A DNA stretch of 46,731 nt from the NCBI GenBank assembly GCA_013214355.1, contig JABSSL010000104.1, positions 1 through 46,731 of the forward strand. The letters are read 5' to 3'. Source of the stretch: Saprospiraceae bacterium (GTDB taxonomy: Bacteria; Bacteroidota; Bacteroidia; Chitinophagales; Saprospiraceae). Positions within the stretch are counted from its first letter, which is position 1. Each line of letters begins with the position of its first letter. The position numbers were made by a program, and so were the translations under genes. Of this stretch, positions 25,705 to 33,722 are shown in pieces. Under the pieces are notes generated by a model. That model was given only the letters and a program-made list of their open reading frames with translations. It ran no database searches and was not told the DNA's origin.

Positions 25705-26931
25705 ATGAACACTATTTACAAACACTTTCTAGTATTAGTATCAATGGCCTTCCTGCCGCAAATTGGATTTGGGCAGATCAACGCAGGTGAACTGATGTTC
25801 GTAGGTTTCAATGCCGATGGAGACGACGGCTTCGCAGTGGTGGCTTTGGCAGAAATACCCGCTTCCTCGACCATTTACTTCACGGATAAGGAATGGAATG
25901 GCATGCCGATCGGGTCAGGAGGCGCCTTTAATTCAGGGGAGGCCGTGATGACTTGGAATACGGGAGGTAGTGCCATTGCTGCTGGTACCGTGATCACTTT
26001 TGATCAAACGAATGGAACCACGACCGTCACGGTCGGTTCTGTAAGTGGGGGAGGAATTAATTTGGCGGCATCTAATGAAGTTTTGTATGCCTTTGTAGGA
26101 TTCAACAATGCTTCGCCTACTACTTTCCTAAGCGCTATCGGAAACACTGGATTTGGTGCTAATGGGACTTTAGATAACACTGGCCTAGCCGCTGGAGTTA
26201 CTGCCATTTCTATCAGTGGTAGTGAAGATGTGATGGTCTATGATGGGAGTACAATCTGTAATACCACAGTAGCCGACTGTGCTGGTCAGATTGCTGCAGG
26301 GAGTTGGGATACACAGGATGGTACGGGTGACCAATCAAACGATTTGTCCGCCCCTAATTTCCCCGTCGATGTCCCGGCCAGTTTTAGCGGGTCAGCACTA
26401 CCTGTGGATCTACTTTACTTTTCTGTTGTAAAATCTAGGGAGGGGGCCCTACTGAGCTGGGCTACGGCTACTGAAGAAAATAACCATTACTTCAACATCG
26501 AACGTTCTATTGATGCTAAGAACTGGTCTTCTATGGCTAGAATTGAAGGCGCAGGCACCAGCTATGAGACTTTGGAGTATTCCTTTCTAGATGAGCGACC
26601 TTCATCAGGAACCAGTTATTATCGGCTGAAGCAAACCGATTATGATGGAGCATATTTTTACTCAGATATCGAATCGGTACATTATAAACCTTCCAGAGAG
26701 CTGAGTCTTTTCCCTAATCCCGTTACTGATGCACTATGGATTCGAGGAGAAGGGCTCACGGTTGTTCAGCTTCAATTATTTAACTCCCTGGGGCAGTTAC
26801 AGCGGGTGAAAGTGCTGCAGGGGGAGTACGAAGAATTCCAACTGGATGTTTCGCACCTACCGTCGGGCCTGTATTTCTTGAAGGCTGTAGGTGTTTCGGA
26901 TTGGCCAGCAAGCCCAATAGTAGTCCGCTAG
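25705..26931 (+). CDS. Secreted protein with type IX secretion C-terminal sorting domain
   Basis: A 408-residue exported protein with a signal peptide (about 1-23, GFGQ). Residues about 25-230 form a repetitive, glycine/serine/threonine-rich beta domain that starts INAGELMFVGFNADGDDGFAV; I do not recognise its function. A connecting region LPVDLLYFSVVKSREGALLSW with ATEENNHYFNIERS is the familiar spacer before T9SS tails. The last 75 residues are a type A sorting domain: LFPNPVTDALWI, LQLFNSLGQLQ and LDVSHLPSGLYFLKAV. It is therefore expected at the cell surface or outside the cell. T9SS machinery genes are not in this window. Confidence 0.88.
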   Translation: MNTIYKHFLVLVSMAFLPQIGFGQINAGELMFVGFNADGDDGFAVVALAEIPASSTIYFTDKEWNGMPIGSGGAFNSGEAVMTWNTGGSAIAAGTVITFDQTNGTTTVTVGSVSGGGINLAASNEVLYAFVGFNNASPTTFLSAIGNTGFGANGTLDNTGLAAGVTAISISGSEDVMVYDGSTICNTTVADCAGQIAAGSWDTQDGTGDQSNDLSAPNFPVDVPASFSGSALPVDLLYFSVVKSREGALLSWATATEENNHYFNIERSIDAKNWSSMARIEGAGTSYETLEYSFLDERPSSGTSYYRLKQTDYDGAYFYSDIESVHYKPSRELSLFPNPVTDALWIRGEGLTVVQLQLFNSLGQLQRVKVLQGEYEEFQLDVSHLPSGLYFLKAVGVSDWPASPIVVR

Positions 26932-27278
26932 CAATGGCATATTTGCAGCTTTAAAATTGCTCTGGATACGGTATGATGCTGTCTTTTCGGTTCGATTGCT
27001 AAACTTTGTTTTACTCCTTTTATTAATGGAAAAAATGCCTTAATTTGGGAGATAATATCAAGGTGTGACAGCCGGACTGAAATTCCACTTGTTTAATCTG
27101 TCATCCTGATAAAACATGAGGAAGACTCATGGCGTTATACTATTCATCTCAAGTATTCGAGCCAAATACGGAGATGAATTCAAAAACAACCTGAGGTCAG
27201 GCAGCAAAATGGCAACTTCCAAGGTCTACTATATACAGGCCTTAGGTTTCTGAGCTGTTCTTTCGGAGGGAATAAAAG
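26932..27278. other. 347-base intergenic region
   Basis: No gene is supported. It is the upstream region of the sigma-factor gene; the only element I can name is the GGAGGG ribosome binding site just before that start. A TTCGGTTCGATT run near 26985 only superficially resembles a tRNA arm. Confidence 0.5.
27265..27270 (+). promoter_or_regulatory. Strong Shine-Dalgarno site for the sigma factor
   Basis: GGAGGG lies eight bases before the TTG at 27279. Such strong sites are rare in Bacteroidota and here decide in favour of the TTG over the GTG at 27285. Confidence 0.6.
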
Positions 27279-27821
27279 TTGCAAGTGACTGAACGCGAAC
27301 TAATTGAGGGTTGTATGCGGGAAGACCGTAAGTGCCAGCAGGAAGTCTTTAGGCGATATGCCTCAAAGATGATGGGGGTTTGTTTGCGGTACGCACGCCA
27401 TCAGATGGAAGCGGAAGATCTTTTGCAGGACGCTTTTATTAAAGTTTATAATAATATTAGTAAATTTGAATACAAAGGATCCTTTGAAGGATGGATTAGA
27501 AGGATCGTGGTTAATACCGCACTCAAAAATTACAGTAAAAAGAGTTTTACATACGAACAGATAGGAGTGGAGGAACAACCAGAAAGTTCAGCTCCACCCG
27601 AAGTTTACGCTCACCTACACGAAGAAGAATTGCTTAAGTTAGTTGCAGATTTGCCCGACGGGTACCGCGTAGTTTTTAACCTGTATGCCATCGAAGGTTA
27701 TTCTCACAAGGAAATTTCAGAAATGCTGGGATGTCAGGAAAGTACCTCTCGTTCCCAGTTGGTGAAAGCCCGAAAATTGCTGCAATCCCAAATTCTAAAG
27801 CTTCAAAAAATAGCCGTATGA
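27279..27821 (+). CDS. ECF-type RNA polymerase sigma-70 factor
   Basis: A 180-residue sigma factor. Region 2 is clear (EVFRRYASKMMGVCLRYARHQMEAEDLLQDAFIKVYNNI, residues about 18-56, with the DLLQDAF core). Region 4 is the HTH in LPDGYRVVFNLYAIEGYSHKEISEMLGCQESTSRSQLVKARKLL (about 125-168). The start is a TTG backed by GGAGGG. Its stop overlaps the start of the next gene as ATGA, so the next protein is its likely co-regulator. The target promoters are unknown. Confidence 0.92.
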   Translation: MQVTERELIEGCMREDRKCQQEVFRRYASKMMGVCLRYARHQMEAEDLLQDAFIKVYNNISKFEYKGSFEGWIRRIVVNTALKNYSKKSFTYEQIGVEEQPESSAPPEVYAHLHEEELLKLVADLPDGYRVVFNLYAIEGYSHKEISEMLGCQESTSRSQLVKARKLLQSQILKLQKIAV

Positions 27822-29158
27822 GCCAAAAACATCCCTTGGACGACACTTTTAGGCGCAAGTTGCGCCACTATGAGGCCCACGCCCCGGACGCTCTCTGGCA
27901 GCAGCTTGATGCCAAAAGATCCTGGCAGGCTAAATTTAGCAATCGGTTCCGCTACTACAAAGGAGGTTTAGCCATTGCAGCAACAGTTGTGCTAGCCCTC
28001 AGCGTTTTCATACTAAATCAGGACACCAACAGCAATGTTGAGTTGGGATTCTTTCCAATTGACCCGGAAGCTACTACTACTCAAAGAATTATAGCGGAGG
28101 TGGAAACCTCAGATGCTACGCAAGTTGTTTCATCTCTAAGTGAAGAAAAAAACATTGTTCAATCAAAGAATTCTATCGATAAGAAACTTACACCTACTCA
28201 AACTTCCCATTCTTTAACTGTAAATGAAACGAAGGAAACGGCAGCTCCGGTAATTGCAGTGGAAACAGAAACCACTACCGAGCTGATCACTTCTAGCCAG
28301 AACGAGCTGGAAGACGTTGCCTCAAGTGCTGTAGCTGCCAACCGAGCTAGTTTTGCCAGTTTTGCGACTTTGCCAAATGCCACGGCAGCACCTTTAGCTA
28401 TTGCTGATCGAGCGACAGAACTGAAGTGCGTTTCATTTAAGACCGGCAAACCTCGCTGGTATGGGGAGCTTTCTACGGGAGTGACGAGTTCATTACGTGA
28501 TTTGCAGGCAAGAGAGGGAGAATTTATCCCGTATGCGCGTGGAAGAGCGGCAACCGAATCTGCACAATTATCTTATAATGCTGAAGCTCGCTTATCGATT
28601 GTTTCACCTAGTGGCTTCGCTTTCCGTACAGGCTTGAATTACACACAACTTAATGAGCAATTCAAGTATATCAATGATGATGAGACACAACTAACCATCA
28701 CTGAAGTTCAAGATGATAATGGTCAAATTATCAGTAGGGATACCATCATCGTGGTGGGGCAGCGCCGGGTGGAGACGCAGAATCGTTTCCGGATGATAGA
28801 CGTGCCGCTAGTATTGGGTTACGAATTGTCACACCATAAGATGACTTTTGCCTTTAATGCGGGGATGTACCTCAATCTGACCTATCAGCAAAAAGGAGAT
28901 TTTATTTCCCCCACTGATCAGGAACCCGTTAGCTTTTCTTCTGATTCTAGAGATGCTTATCCAGCATACAAGAGTCAAATTGGCTTGGGTTGGTACGGTA
29001 GCATTGGCATGTATTATCGCATGAACGCCCGTACGCATGTCTATTTAGAACCTAGCCTTAGGATGTATACCCAATCATCAACCATTGAAGAGTATCCTTT
29101 GAAGCAGAATTATGTATTAGGTAGCCTGAATGTAGGCTTGCGCAGAGTAATCTTCTAG
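27818..29158 (+). CDS. Sigma-factor partner: anti-sigma-like N-terminus, membrane segment, beta-barrel-like C-terminus
   Basis: A 446-residue protein whose ATG overlaps the sigma stop (ATGA), arguing for coupled translation and a linked function. Residues 1-46 are a basic, helical cytoplasmic-type segment (DDTFRRKLRHYEAHAPDALW). One membrane helix follows (about 47-66, GGLAIAATVVLALSVFIL). A threonine/glutamate/serine-rich linker of about 140 residues comes next. From about residue 210 the protein is aromatic-rich and beta-like (PRWYGELSTGVTSSLRDL, IPLVLGYELSHHKM-like strands, final LGSLNVGLRRVIF), resembling PorT-type outer-membrane barrels. Whether the barrel-like part inserts in the outer membrane or stays periplasmic cannot be told. 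Confidence 0.8.
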   Translation: MSQKHPLDDTFRRKLRHYEAHAPDALWQQLDAKRSWQAKFSNRFRYYKGGLAIAATVVLALSVFILNQDTNSNVELGFFPIDPEATTTQRIIAEVETSDATQVVSSLSEEKNIVQSKNSIDKKLTPTQTSHSLTVNETKETAAPVIAVETETTTELITSSQNELEDVASSAVAANRASFASFATLPNATAAPLAIADRATELKCVSFKTGKPRWYGELSTGVTSSLRDLQAREGEFIPYARGRAATESAQLSYNAEARLSIVSPSGFAFRTGLNYTQLNEQFKYINDDETQLTITEVQDDNGQIISRDTIIVVGQRRVETQNRFRMIDVPLVLGYELSHHKMTFAFNAGMYLNLTYQQKGDFISPTDQEPVSFSSDSRDAYPAYKSQIGLGWYGSIGMYYRMNARTHVYLEPSLRMYTQSSTIEEYPLKQNYVLGSLNVGLRRVIF

Positions 29159-29192
29159 AACGGATTTACTTACATTACCAGTTAGCAGGTCT

Positions 29193-29231
29193 AAAGAGCC
29201 GTCCAGGAATTAAGTCCCTGGACGGCTCTTT
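29193..29231. terminator. Bidirectional terminator overlapping a coding 3' end
   Basis: A perfect 15-base stem (AAAGAGCCGTCCAGG with CCTGGACGGCTCTTT) encloses a nine-base loop. The right arm encodes the last codons (RPGT region) of the MarR-type gene, whose stop is in the loop. T-rich runs follow on both strands. Confidence 0.9.
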
Positions 29232-29854
29232 ATGTACTTCCTAAATATATCTTGCAAGCTAGCGCCGGTATCGTCCACAAAGATAGGCTGGTGAAAATGT
29301 ACAAGTTTCTGTAAAAGCGGAAGGATCAGCCACTTTTCCTTGGTCGTTAGATTTCCGGCTACGATTTGACCAGCAATTTGTATTTCGGATTGTAAACTTT
29401 CGTATAGTGCCCGGCCCTCCTTTGAAAGTTCCACTCTTTTGGCTCGTTTGTCCGCCGGATCAGGCTCTTCAATTATTATTCCTCTCTTGATCAGTCTTTT
29501 CAATACTTCAATGCCAGGGGAGAGATCCATGAGAGATTGTTGGATCACATCTGATTTTCTTTGACTCCCCATATGATACAGCACAATAACCACTACCAGA
29601 TCATTCCAACTGGAAAGTGGAGTATCCCTTACTAGCTTTTTAACGTAGTGCCTAGCGTGATGAGACAACTCGCCAAAGGATTGGAGTATACCTTGATCTA
29701 CCTGTTCGGCTTTCTGCTCCACGGCCTCTTCTGCTTGCGGTCCATTTAAGGTATTATTCAGCCAACTGGCGAACTGTCCCAGATCTGTCTGACCAGTTGA
29801 GGATTCGAAGGCTTCGAAATGATCAATTAGTGCTTTAATAGGTTGATAACTCAT
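29210..29854 (-). CDS. MarR-like winged-helix regulator
   Basis: A 214-residue DNA-binding protein. Residues about 80-165 carry the MarR winged helix: WNDLVVVIVLYHMGSQRKSDVIQQSLMDLSPGIEVLKRLIKRGII and the wing EEPDPADKRAKRVELSKEGRALYESL with the conserved D-x-R. The N-terminal 60 residues are an extra helical, glutamate/glutamine-rich segment. It is transcribed divergently from the TonB receptor gene 186 bases away and may regulate it. Its last codons lie inside a terminator stem. The ligand is unknown. Confidence 0.85.
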   Translation of the reverse strand: MSYQPIKALIDHFEAFESSTGQTDLGQFASWLNNTLNGPQAEEAVEQKAEQVDQGILQSFGELSHHARHYVKKLVRDTPLSSWNDLVVVIVLYHMGSQRKSDVIQQSLMDLSPGIEVLKRLIKRGIIIEEPDPADKRAKRVELSKEGRALYESLQSEIQIAGQIVAGNLTTKEKWLILPLLQKLVHFHQPIFVDDTGASLQDIFRKYIKSRPGT

Positions 29855-29967
29855 GTAAAGATGTCTAGTACTCGGTCATGGTATTGACACATCAGTTGAA
29901 TCCGTAGGCGGGGGCCTTCGTCAAATGATCTCCAGTGTCTTTACAGCGTAAATCTTGACCGACGAAA

Positions 29968-29984
29968 AATTTTGACAGAAAATT
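29968..29984. promoter_or_regulatory. Possible operator between the MarR-type gene and the TonB receptor
   Basis: AATTTT-GACAG-AAAATT is a perfect six-base inverted repeat with a five-base spacer in a 186-base divergent spacer. The length is near that of MarR operators, but AT-rich inverted repeats also arise by chance. Confidence 0.35.
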
Positions 29985-30040
29985 AAAACCAAATGCAATA
30001 TACTGTGTTATAGCTGTAATTAATACAAAAAAATAGTAAA

Positions 30041-32410
30041 ATGGGTTCATTTCGAAGGATTGTATTATTACTAAGCTTACCTTTTTTATTTATAACGGGG
30101 ATAATGGGTCAAAACACAGTCTCCATTTTTGGTAAGGTGCAAGATGCTAAGACCGGAGAGCCATTGATTGGCGTTAACATCCGACTAGAGGGTACCGAAA
30201 AGGGATCTGTCACAGATCTTGATGGCTTATACGAAATATCTAGTGTTGTACCTGGAAGTTACAATATTACTGCCAGCTATCTGGGCTACCAAACCAACAC
30301 AAGAAGTAACGTTATCATTCAATCTAAAGGAAATGATGATATCAACTTCGACTTACAAGAGGGCGGACTAGACTTAGAGACGGTGGTCGTTACAGCTAGC
30401 CCTTTTCAGACGAAAATTGCTACTCCTCTTTCTCTGCAGACTTTATCTCCTGAGGAGATCAAGACCTATCCCGGGGGTAACAATGATATTGCTAAGGTGG
30501 TTCAAAGTTTACCCGGTGTATCTGGATCCATAGGTGGGTTTAGGAACGATGTGATCATCCGGGGAGGAGCTCCGAATGAAAATGTTTACTATCTAGATGG
30601 GATTGAAATCCCTAACATTAATCACTTCAGTACCCAAGGTAGCGCCGGCGGACCGGTAGGTCTGCTCAACGTAGACTTTATAGAAGAAGTAGAACTTTCC
30701 TCCTCAAGCTTTGGCGCACAGTACGACAATCCTTTAAGCGGTGTTTTGCAGTTTGACCAACGTAAAGGCAATCGACGGACGCGACAAACTAATTTACGGG
30801 TTAGCGCAAGTGAAGCAGCCTTGACTACAGAGGGGCCTTTATTCAAGGGCGACAATACGGAATCTAATACTTCCTACATCCTATCAGTGCGGAGAAGTTA
30901 TCTTCAGGCATTATTCGAGTTGATCGGTTTGCCTATCCGACCAGATTACTGGGATTATCAGTATAAGATTTCACACGATATTGATGAGTACAACAGCATT
31001 TTTGTGACCGGTATTGGATCCGTGGACGACTTCAGCGTGAAGGCACCAGAGGATTTTGATCCTGAACAGCAGGCCGTATTAGATCAGGTACCCGTCATCA
31101 AGCAATGGACTACCACTGCCGGATTTGGCTGGAAAAGAAGACTGAAGAATGGAAAGGGGATTATGAATACTTTTCTTAGTACCAATATCCTGAATAATGA
31201 CTTTTCTCGCTATTTGGACAATGAGAACCTTACAGGTTTAGTCTTGAAGAACAACAGCCGTGAAACAGAACAGAAACTGCGCTACCACTATACCCGCTTC
31301 GTGAATGATTGGTCTTTGAATTTTGGAGTGAATCTAACCCGTTCCATCTATACGAATGAAACCAATGACATTGCTTTTGACAATACTTTCTTGACAGAGC
31401 TGGATTTTTTGAAATATGGACTATTCAGTCAAGCCTCGAAATCCTTTATGGATGGTCGATTGGATTTTACCCTTGGTTTTCGGATGGATGACAATAGCTA
31501 CACGGAGGAAAGTGGAACTTTGCTCAAGACATTTTCGCCACGAACAGCCATTAGCTATGTCTTGGATCCAAATTTCAAATGGCGACTTAGTGCCTCTTTG
31601 GGACAGTACTACAAGATTGCTCCTTATACCATCCTTGGGTATCAAGATCAAGCTGGTAATTTTTCCAACAAGGATGTGCCCTACATCGGTAGTTTTCATG
31701 CAGTGCTTGGCTTAGAACGCAAACTGGGTCAGTTTGCTAAGATTAGTGCGGAAGGCTTCTTTAAGCGTTACACGAATTATCCCATTTCCATTGCTGATGG
31801 CGTTTCTCTGGCGAACAAAGGGGCTGATTTTTCAGTCTTGGGGAATGAAGAAGTGGTAAGTGATGGGCTAGGACGAACCTATGGTCTAGAGCTTTTTTAT
31901 CAACAGAAATTACAAAAGAACTTTTACGGTATTCTGGCTTATACTTTCTTCAAAAGTGAGTTTACAGGTTTGGACGGTGTCTATCGACCCTCAGTTTGGG
32001 ATAGCAGGCATCTGATTTCTTTTACCGGTGGATACAAATTGCCTGGGAATTGGGAATTTAGTGTTCGCTATCGTTATGCTGGGAACACTCCCTTCCCTCC
32101 CGTGGATCCGGAAGCCAGTTTGCCAGTCTATCCAGTGCTCATCCTAGACTACTCCAACTTGGGTCAAAGTCAACTGGCCCCATTCAACCAATTAGATGTA
32201 CGTATAGACAAGAAGTGGAATGCTAAATCCTATACCTTTAATCTTTTCTTTGAGATTCAAAATGCACTGGCACAAAATAACCCAGAACCGCCTTCATTTG
32301 GACTTGATCGAGATGAGACTGGCGTTGTTATTGAACCAAGAGCCTTGGTAGAGGTTATAAATTCTCCTAGTTCTCTTTTACCGATCATTGGATTGGCGAT
32401 AGATTTCTAG
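30041..32410 (+). CDS. TonB-dependent receptor with CarboxypepD_reg-like domain
   Basis: Outer-membrane TonB-linked transporter of 789 residues, signal peptide about 1-23 (GIMGQ). The N-terminal extension is SIFGKVQDAKTGEPLIGVNI through INFDLQEG (about 27-108). The plug contains LPGVSGSIGGFRNDVIIRGG and YYLDGIEIPNINHF (about 150-195), and the remainder is barrel, ending LLPIIGLAIDF with a terminal phenylalanine. It is diverged from the receptor at 8217 and has no DUF4249 or SusD neighbour; the next gene, 207 bases on, is an unrelated lipoprotein after a terminator. The substrate is unknown. It may be regulated by the divergent MarR-type protein. Confidence 0.93.
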   Translation: MGSFRRIVLLLSLPFLFITGIMGQNTVSIFGKVQDAKTGEPLIGVNIRLEGTEKGSVTDLDGLYEISSVVPGSYNITASYLGYQTNTRSNVIIQSKGNDDINFDLQEGGLDLETVVVTASPFQTKIATPLSLQTLSPEEIKTYPGGNNDIAKVVQSLPGVSGSIGGFRNDVIIRGGAPNENVYYLDGIEIPNINHFSTQGSAGGPVGLLNVDFIEEVELSSSSFGAQYDNPLSGVLQFDQRKGNRRTRQTNLRVSASEAALTTEGPLFKGDNTESNTSYILSVRRSYLQALFELIGLPIRPDYWDYQYKISHDIDEYNSIFVTGIGSVDDFSVKAPEDFDPEQQAVLDQVPVIKQWTTTAGFGWKRRLKNGKGIMNTFLSTNILNNDFSRYLDNENLTGLVLKNNSRETEQKLRYHYTRFVNDWSLNFGVNLTRSIYTNETNDIAFDNTFLTELDFLKYGLFSQASKSFMDGRLDFTLGFRMDDNSYTEESGTLLKTFSPRTAISYVLDPNFKWRLSASLGQYYKIAPYTILGYQDQAGNFSNKDVPYIGSFHAVLGLERKLGQFAKISAEGFFKRYTNYPISIADGVSLANKGADFSVLGNEEVVSDGLGRTYGLELFYQQKLQKNFYGILAYTFFKSEFTGLDGVYRPSVWDSRHLISFTGGYKLPGNWEFSVRYRYAGNTPFPPVDPEASLPVYPVLILDYSNLGQSQLAPFNQLDVRIDKKWNAKSYTFNLFFEIQNALAQNNPEPPSFGLDRDETGVVIEPRALVEVINSPSSLLPIIGLAIDF

Positions 32411-32460
32411 GATTCAAGATAATCTTATTAGTCTTTTTAGATCAACTAGCATTGAGAAGA

Positions 32461-32490
32461 GGATTTCAGCCTAGCTGAAGTCCTTTTTTA
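32461..32490 (+). terminator. Terminator of the TonB receptor gene
   Basis: GGATTTCAGC, loop CTA, GCTGAAGTCC (one G-T pair), followed by a run of six T, 50 bases after the stop. Confidence 0.85.
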
Positions 32491-32617
32491 AATTTAATAC
32501 CCAATTCTACTCCAAAAAGTATAGAAGTTTTTAGGGTTAAAAGAGGAGGAATAAGAAATAAATTGAAACTCAGGCAGCAAAAAATTAAGTCGGCGGGTCT
32601 AAGTAAATAGACAAGCA

Positions 32618-33616
32618 ATGAAGAAAAAGATGAGCATGCGACTGCGCTGGCTTTTTTTAACGATTCCGGTGGCGTTACTTCTCGTAAGCTGCCAAAAAGA
32701 CCAAGATGTTTTCATTCCCTACGAACTAGGGGCTGAGGACTTGAAAGGGCAAGTTTCGAATTTGTTGGATGATATAGCCAGTTCCACCGAAACCTTCCAA
32801 TGGGAAGTAACCCATGCCCAAACTTTCTTCACGCGAAATGGAAGCCGTTTGGCGATTCCTGCTAATGCTTTCATGACTTTAGATGGATCTGATTCCTTGG
32901 TAGGACAGGTTGAGATAAAGATTCGCGAAGTCATCCACAAAGGTGAGATGATTAAGTTCCAACTGCCTGCCCAGAATAATGGTCGTCTTTTGGAAACATT
33001 GAGTGCACTGCATATTGAGGCCAAATTGAATGGCCAGCCCCTTGTCTTGAGAACAGGGATCAGTATTGATTGGGATATTCCTGCGGATGAATTTACGGGA
33101 GATCTCAATTTGTACTATGGACTAGAAGAGGAAGGAATAGTATCAGAATGGGCTGGAGCTACGGAGGTTTACATTGATCAGCCTCCGGTAAGAGCCATCA
33201 AGATTTTGACCCAAGATGGAGAATCACTGAATGCCTACAAAGCGCAGCCACAACAATTAGGTTGGTGGAACTGCAGCCGTTTCATCATGTCGGAGGTAAG
33301 CCCTGAGGAAATGAATTTGATGGTAGAGCTTCCTCTTCACTTTGATGGACAGAACAGTGCCGTTTATTTAGTTTTTGAAAATAGAAGGACCGTCGTAAAG
33401 CTTAATTGGAATGATATTGAGCTCGATGGTCAATTTTCCTCGCCGCTGGTACCGGTGGGGGAAGATATAATTGTAGTGGCGATCGCTAAAGGGACTTTGG
33501 ATCGTTCGTTTTTAGGTTTTGAAAACCTGAGGACCAACCGAGCTAGCCAAACACTCACTCTCCCCTTATTTCAGCGGTCGCTGCATACCATTCAGCAATA
33601 CCTCGGTAGCTTGTAA
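32618..33616 (+). CDS. Predicted lipoprotein with a ZU5-like segment, function unknown
   Basis: A 332-residue lipoprotein (signal ends LLLVSC, lipidated C25). The stretch NGSRLAIPANAFMTLDGSDS, followed by GQVEIKIREVIHKGEMI and a segment ending LSALHIEAKLNG, matches a beta-rich motif frequent in Bacteroidota surface lipoproteins, resembling a ZU5 domain. The later part (about 210-332) is another beta-rich region with no known motif. I cannot assign a role. It stands alone between two terminators. Confidence 0.65.
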   Translation: MKKKMSMRLRWLFLTIPVALLLVSCQKDQDVFIPYELGAEDLKGQVSNLLDDIASSTETFQWEVTHAQTFFTRNGSRLAIPANAFMTLDGSDSLVGQVEIKIREVIHKGEMIKFQLPAQNNGRLLETLSALHIEAKLNGQPLVLRTGISIDWDIPADEFTGDLNLYYGLEEEGIVSEWAGATEVYIDQPPVRAIKILTQDGESLNAYKAQPQQLGWWNCSRFIMSEVSPEEMNLMVELPLHFDGQNSAVYLVFENRRTVVKLNWNDIELDGQFSSPLVPVGEDIIVVAIAKGTLDRSFLGFENLRTNRASQTLTLPLFQRSLHTIQQYLGSL

Positions 33617-33661
33617 TGGTACCCAAAAAGAGTTAACACCGTTTTCCTTCATGATAGCTTT

Positions 33662-33690
33662 GGCCGCCTTCAGGGCGGCCTTGTTTTTTT
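33662..33690 (+). terminator. Terminator of the lipoprotein gene
   Basis: GGCCGCC, loop TTCAG, GGCGGCC, then TTGTTTTTTT, 45 bases after the stop and 33 bases from the convergent rnr end. Confidence 0.9.
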
Positions 33691-33722
33691 CTGCTATTTG
33701 CTAATTCGAAGGATCAGATGTA

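Noticed and set aside
26975-27010. tRNA-like run containing GGTTCGATT
   Set aside because: No matching acceptor stem, anticodon arm or D arm could be folded around it.
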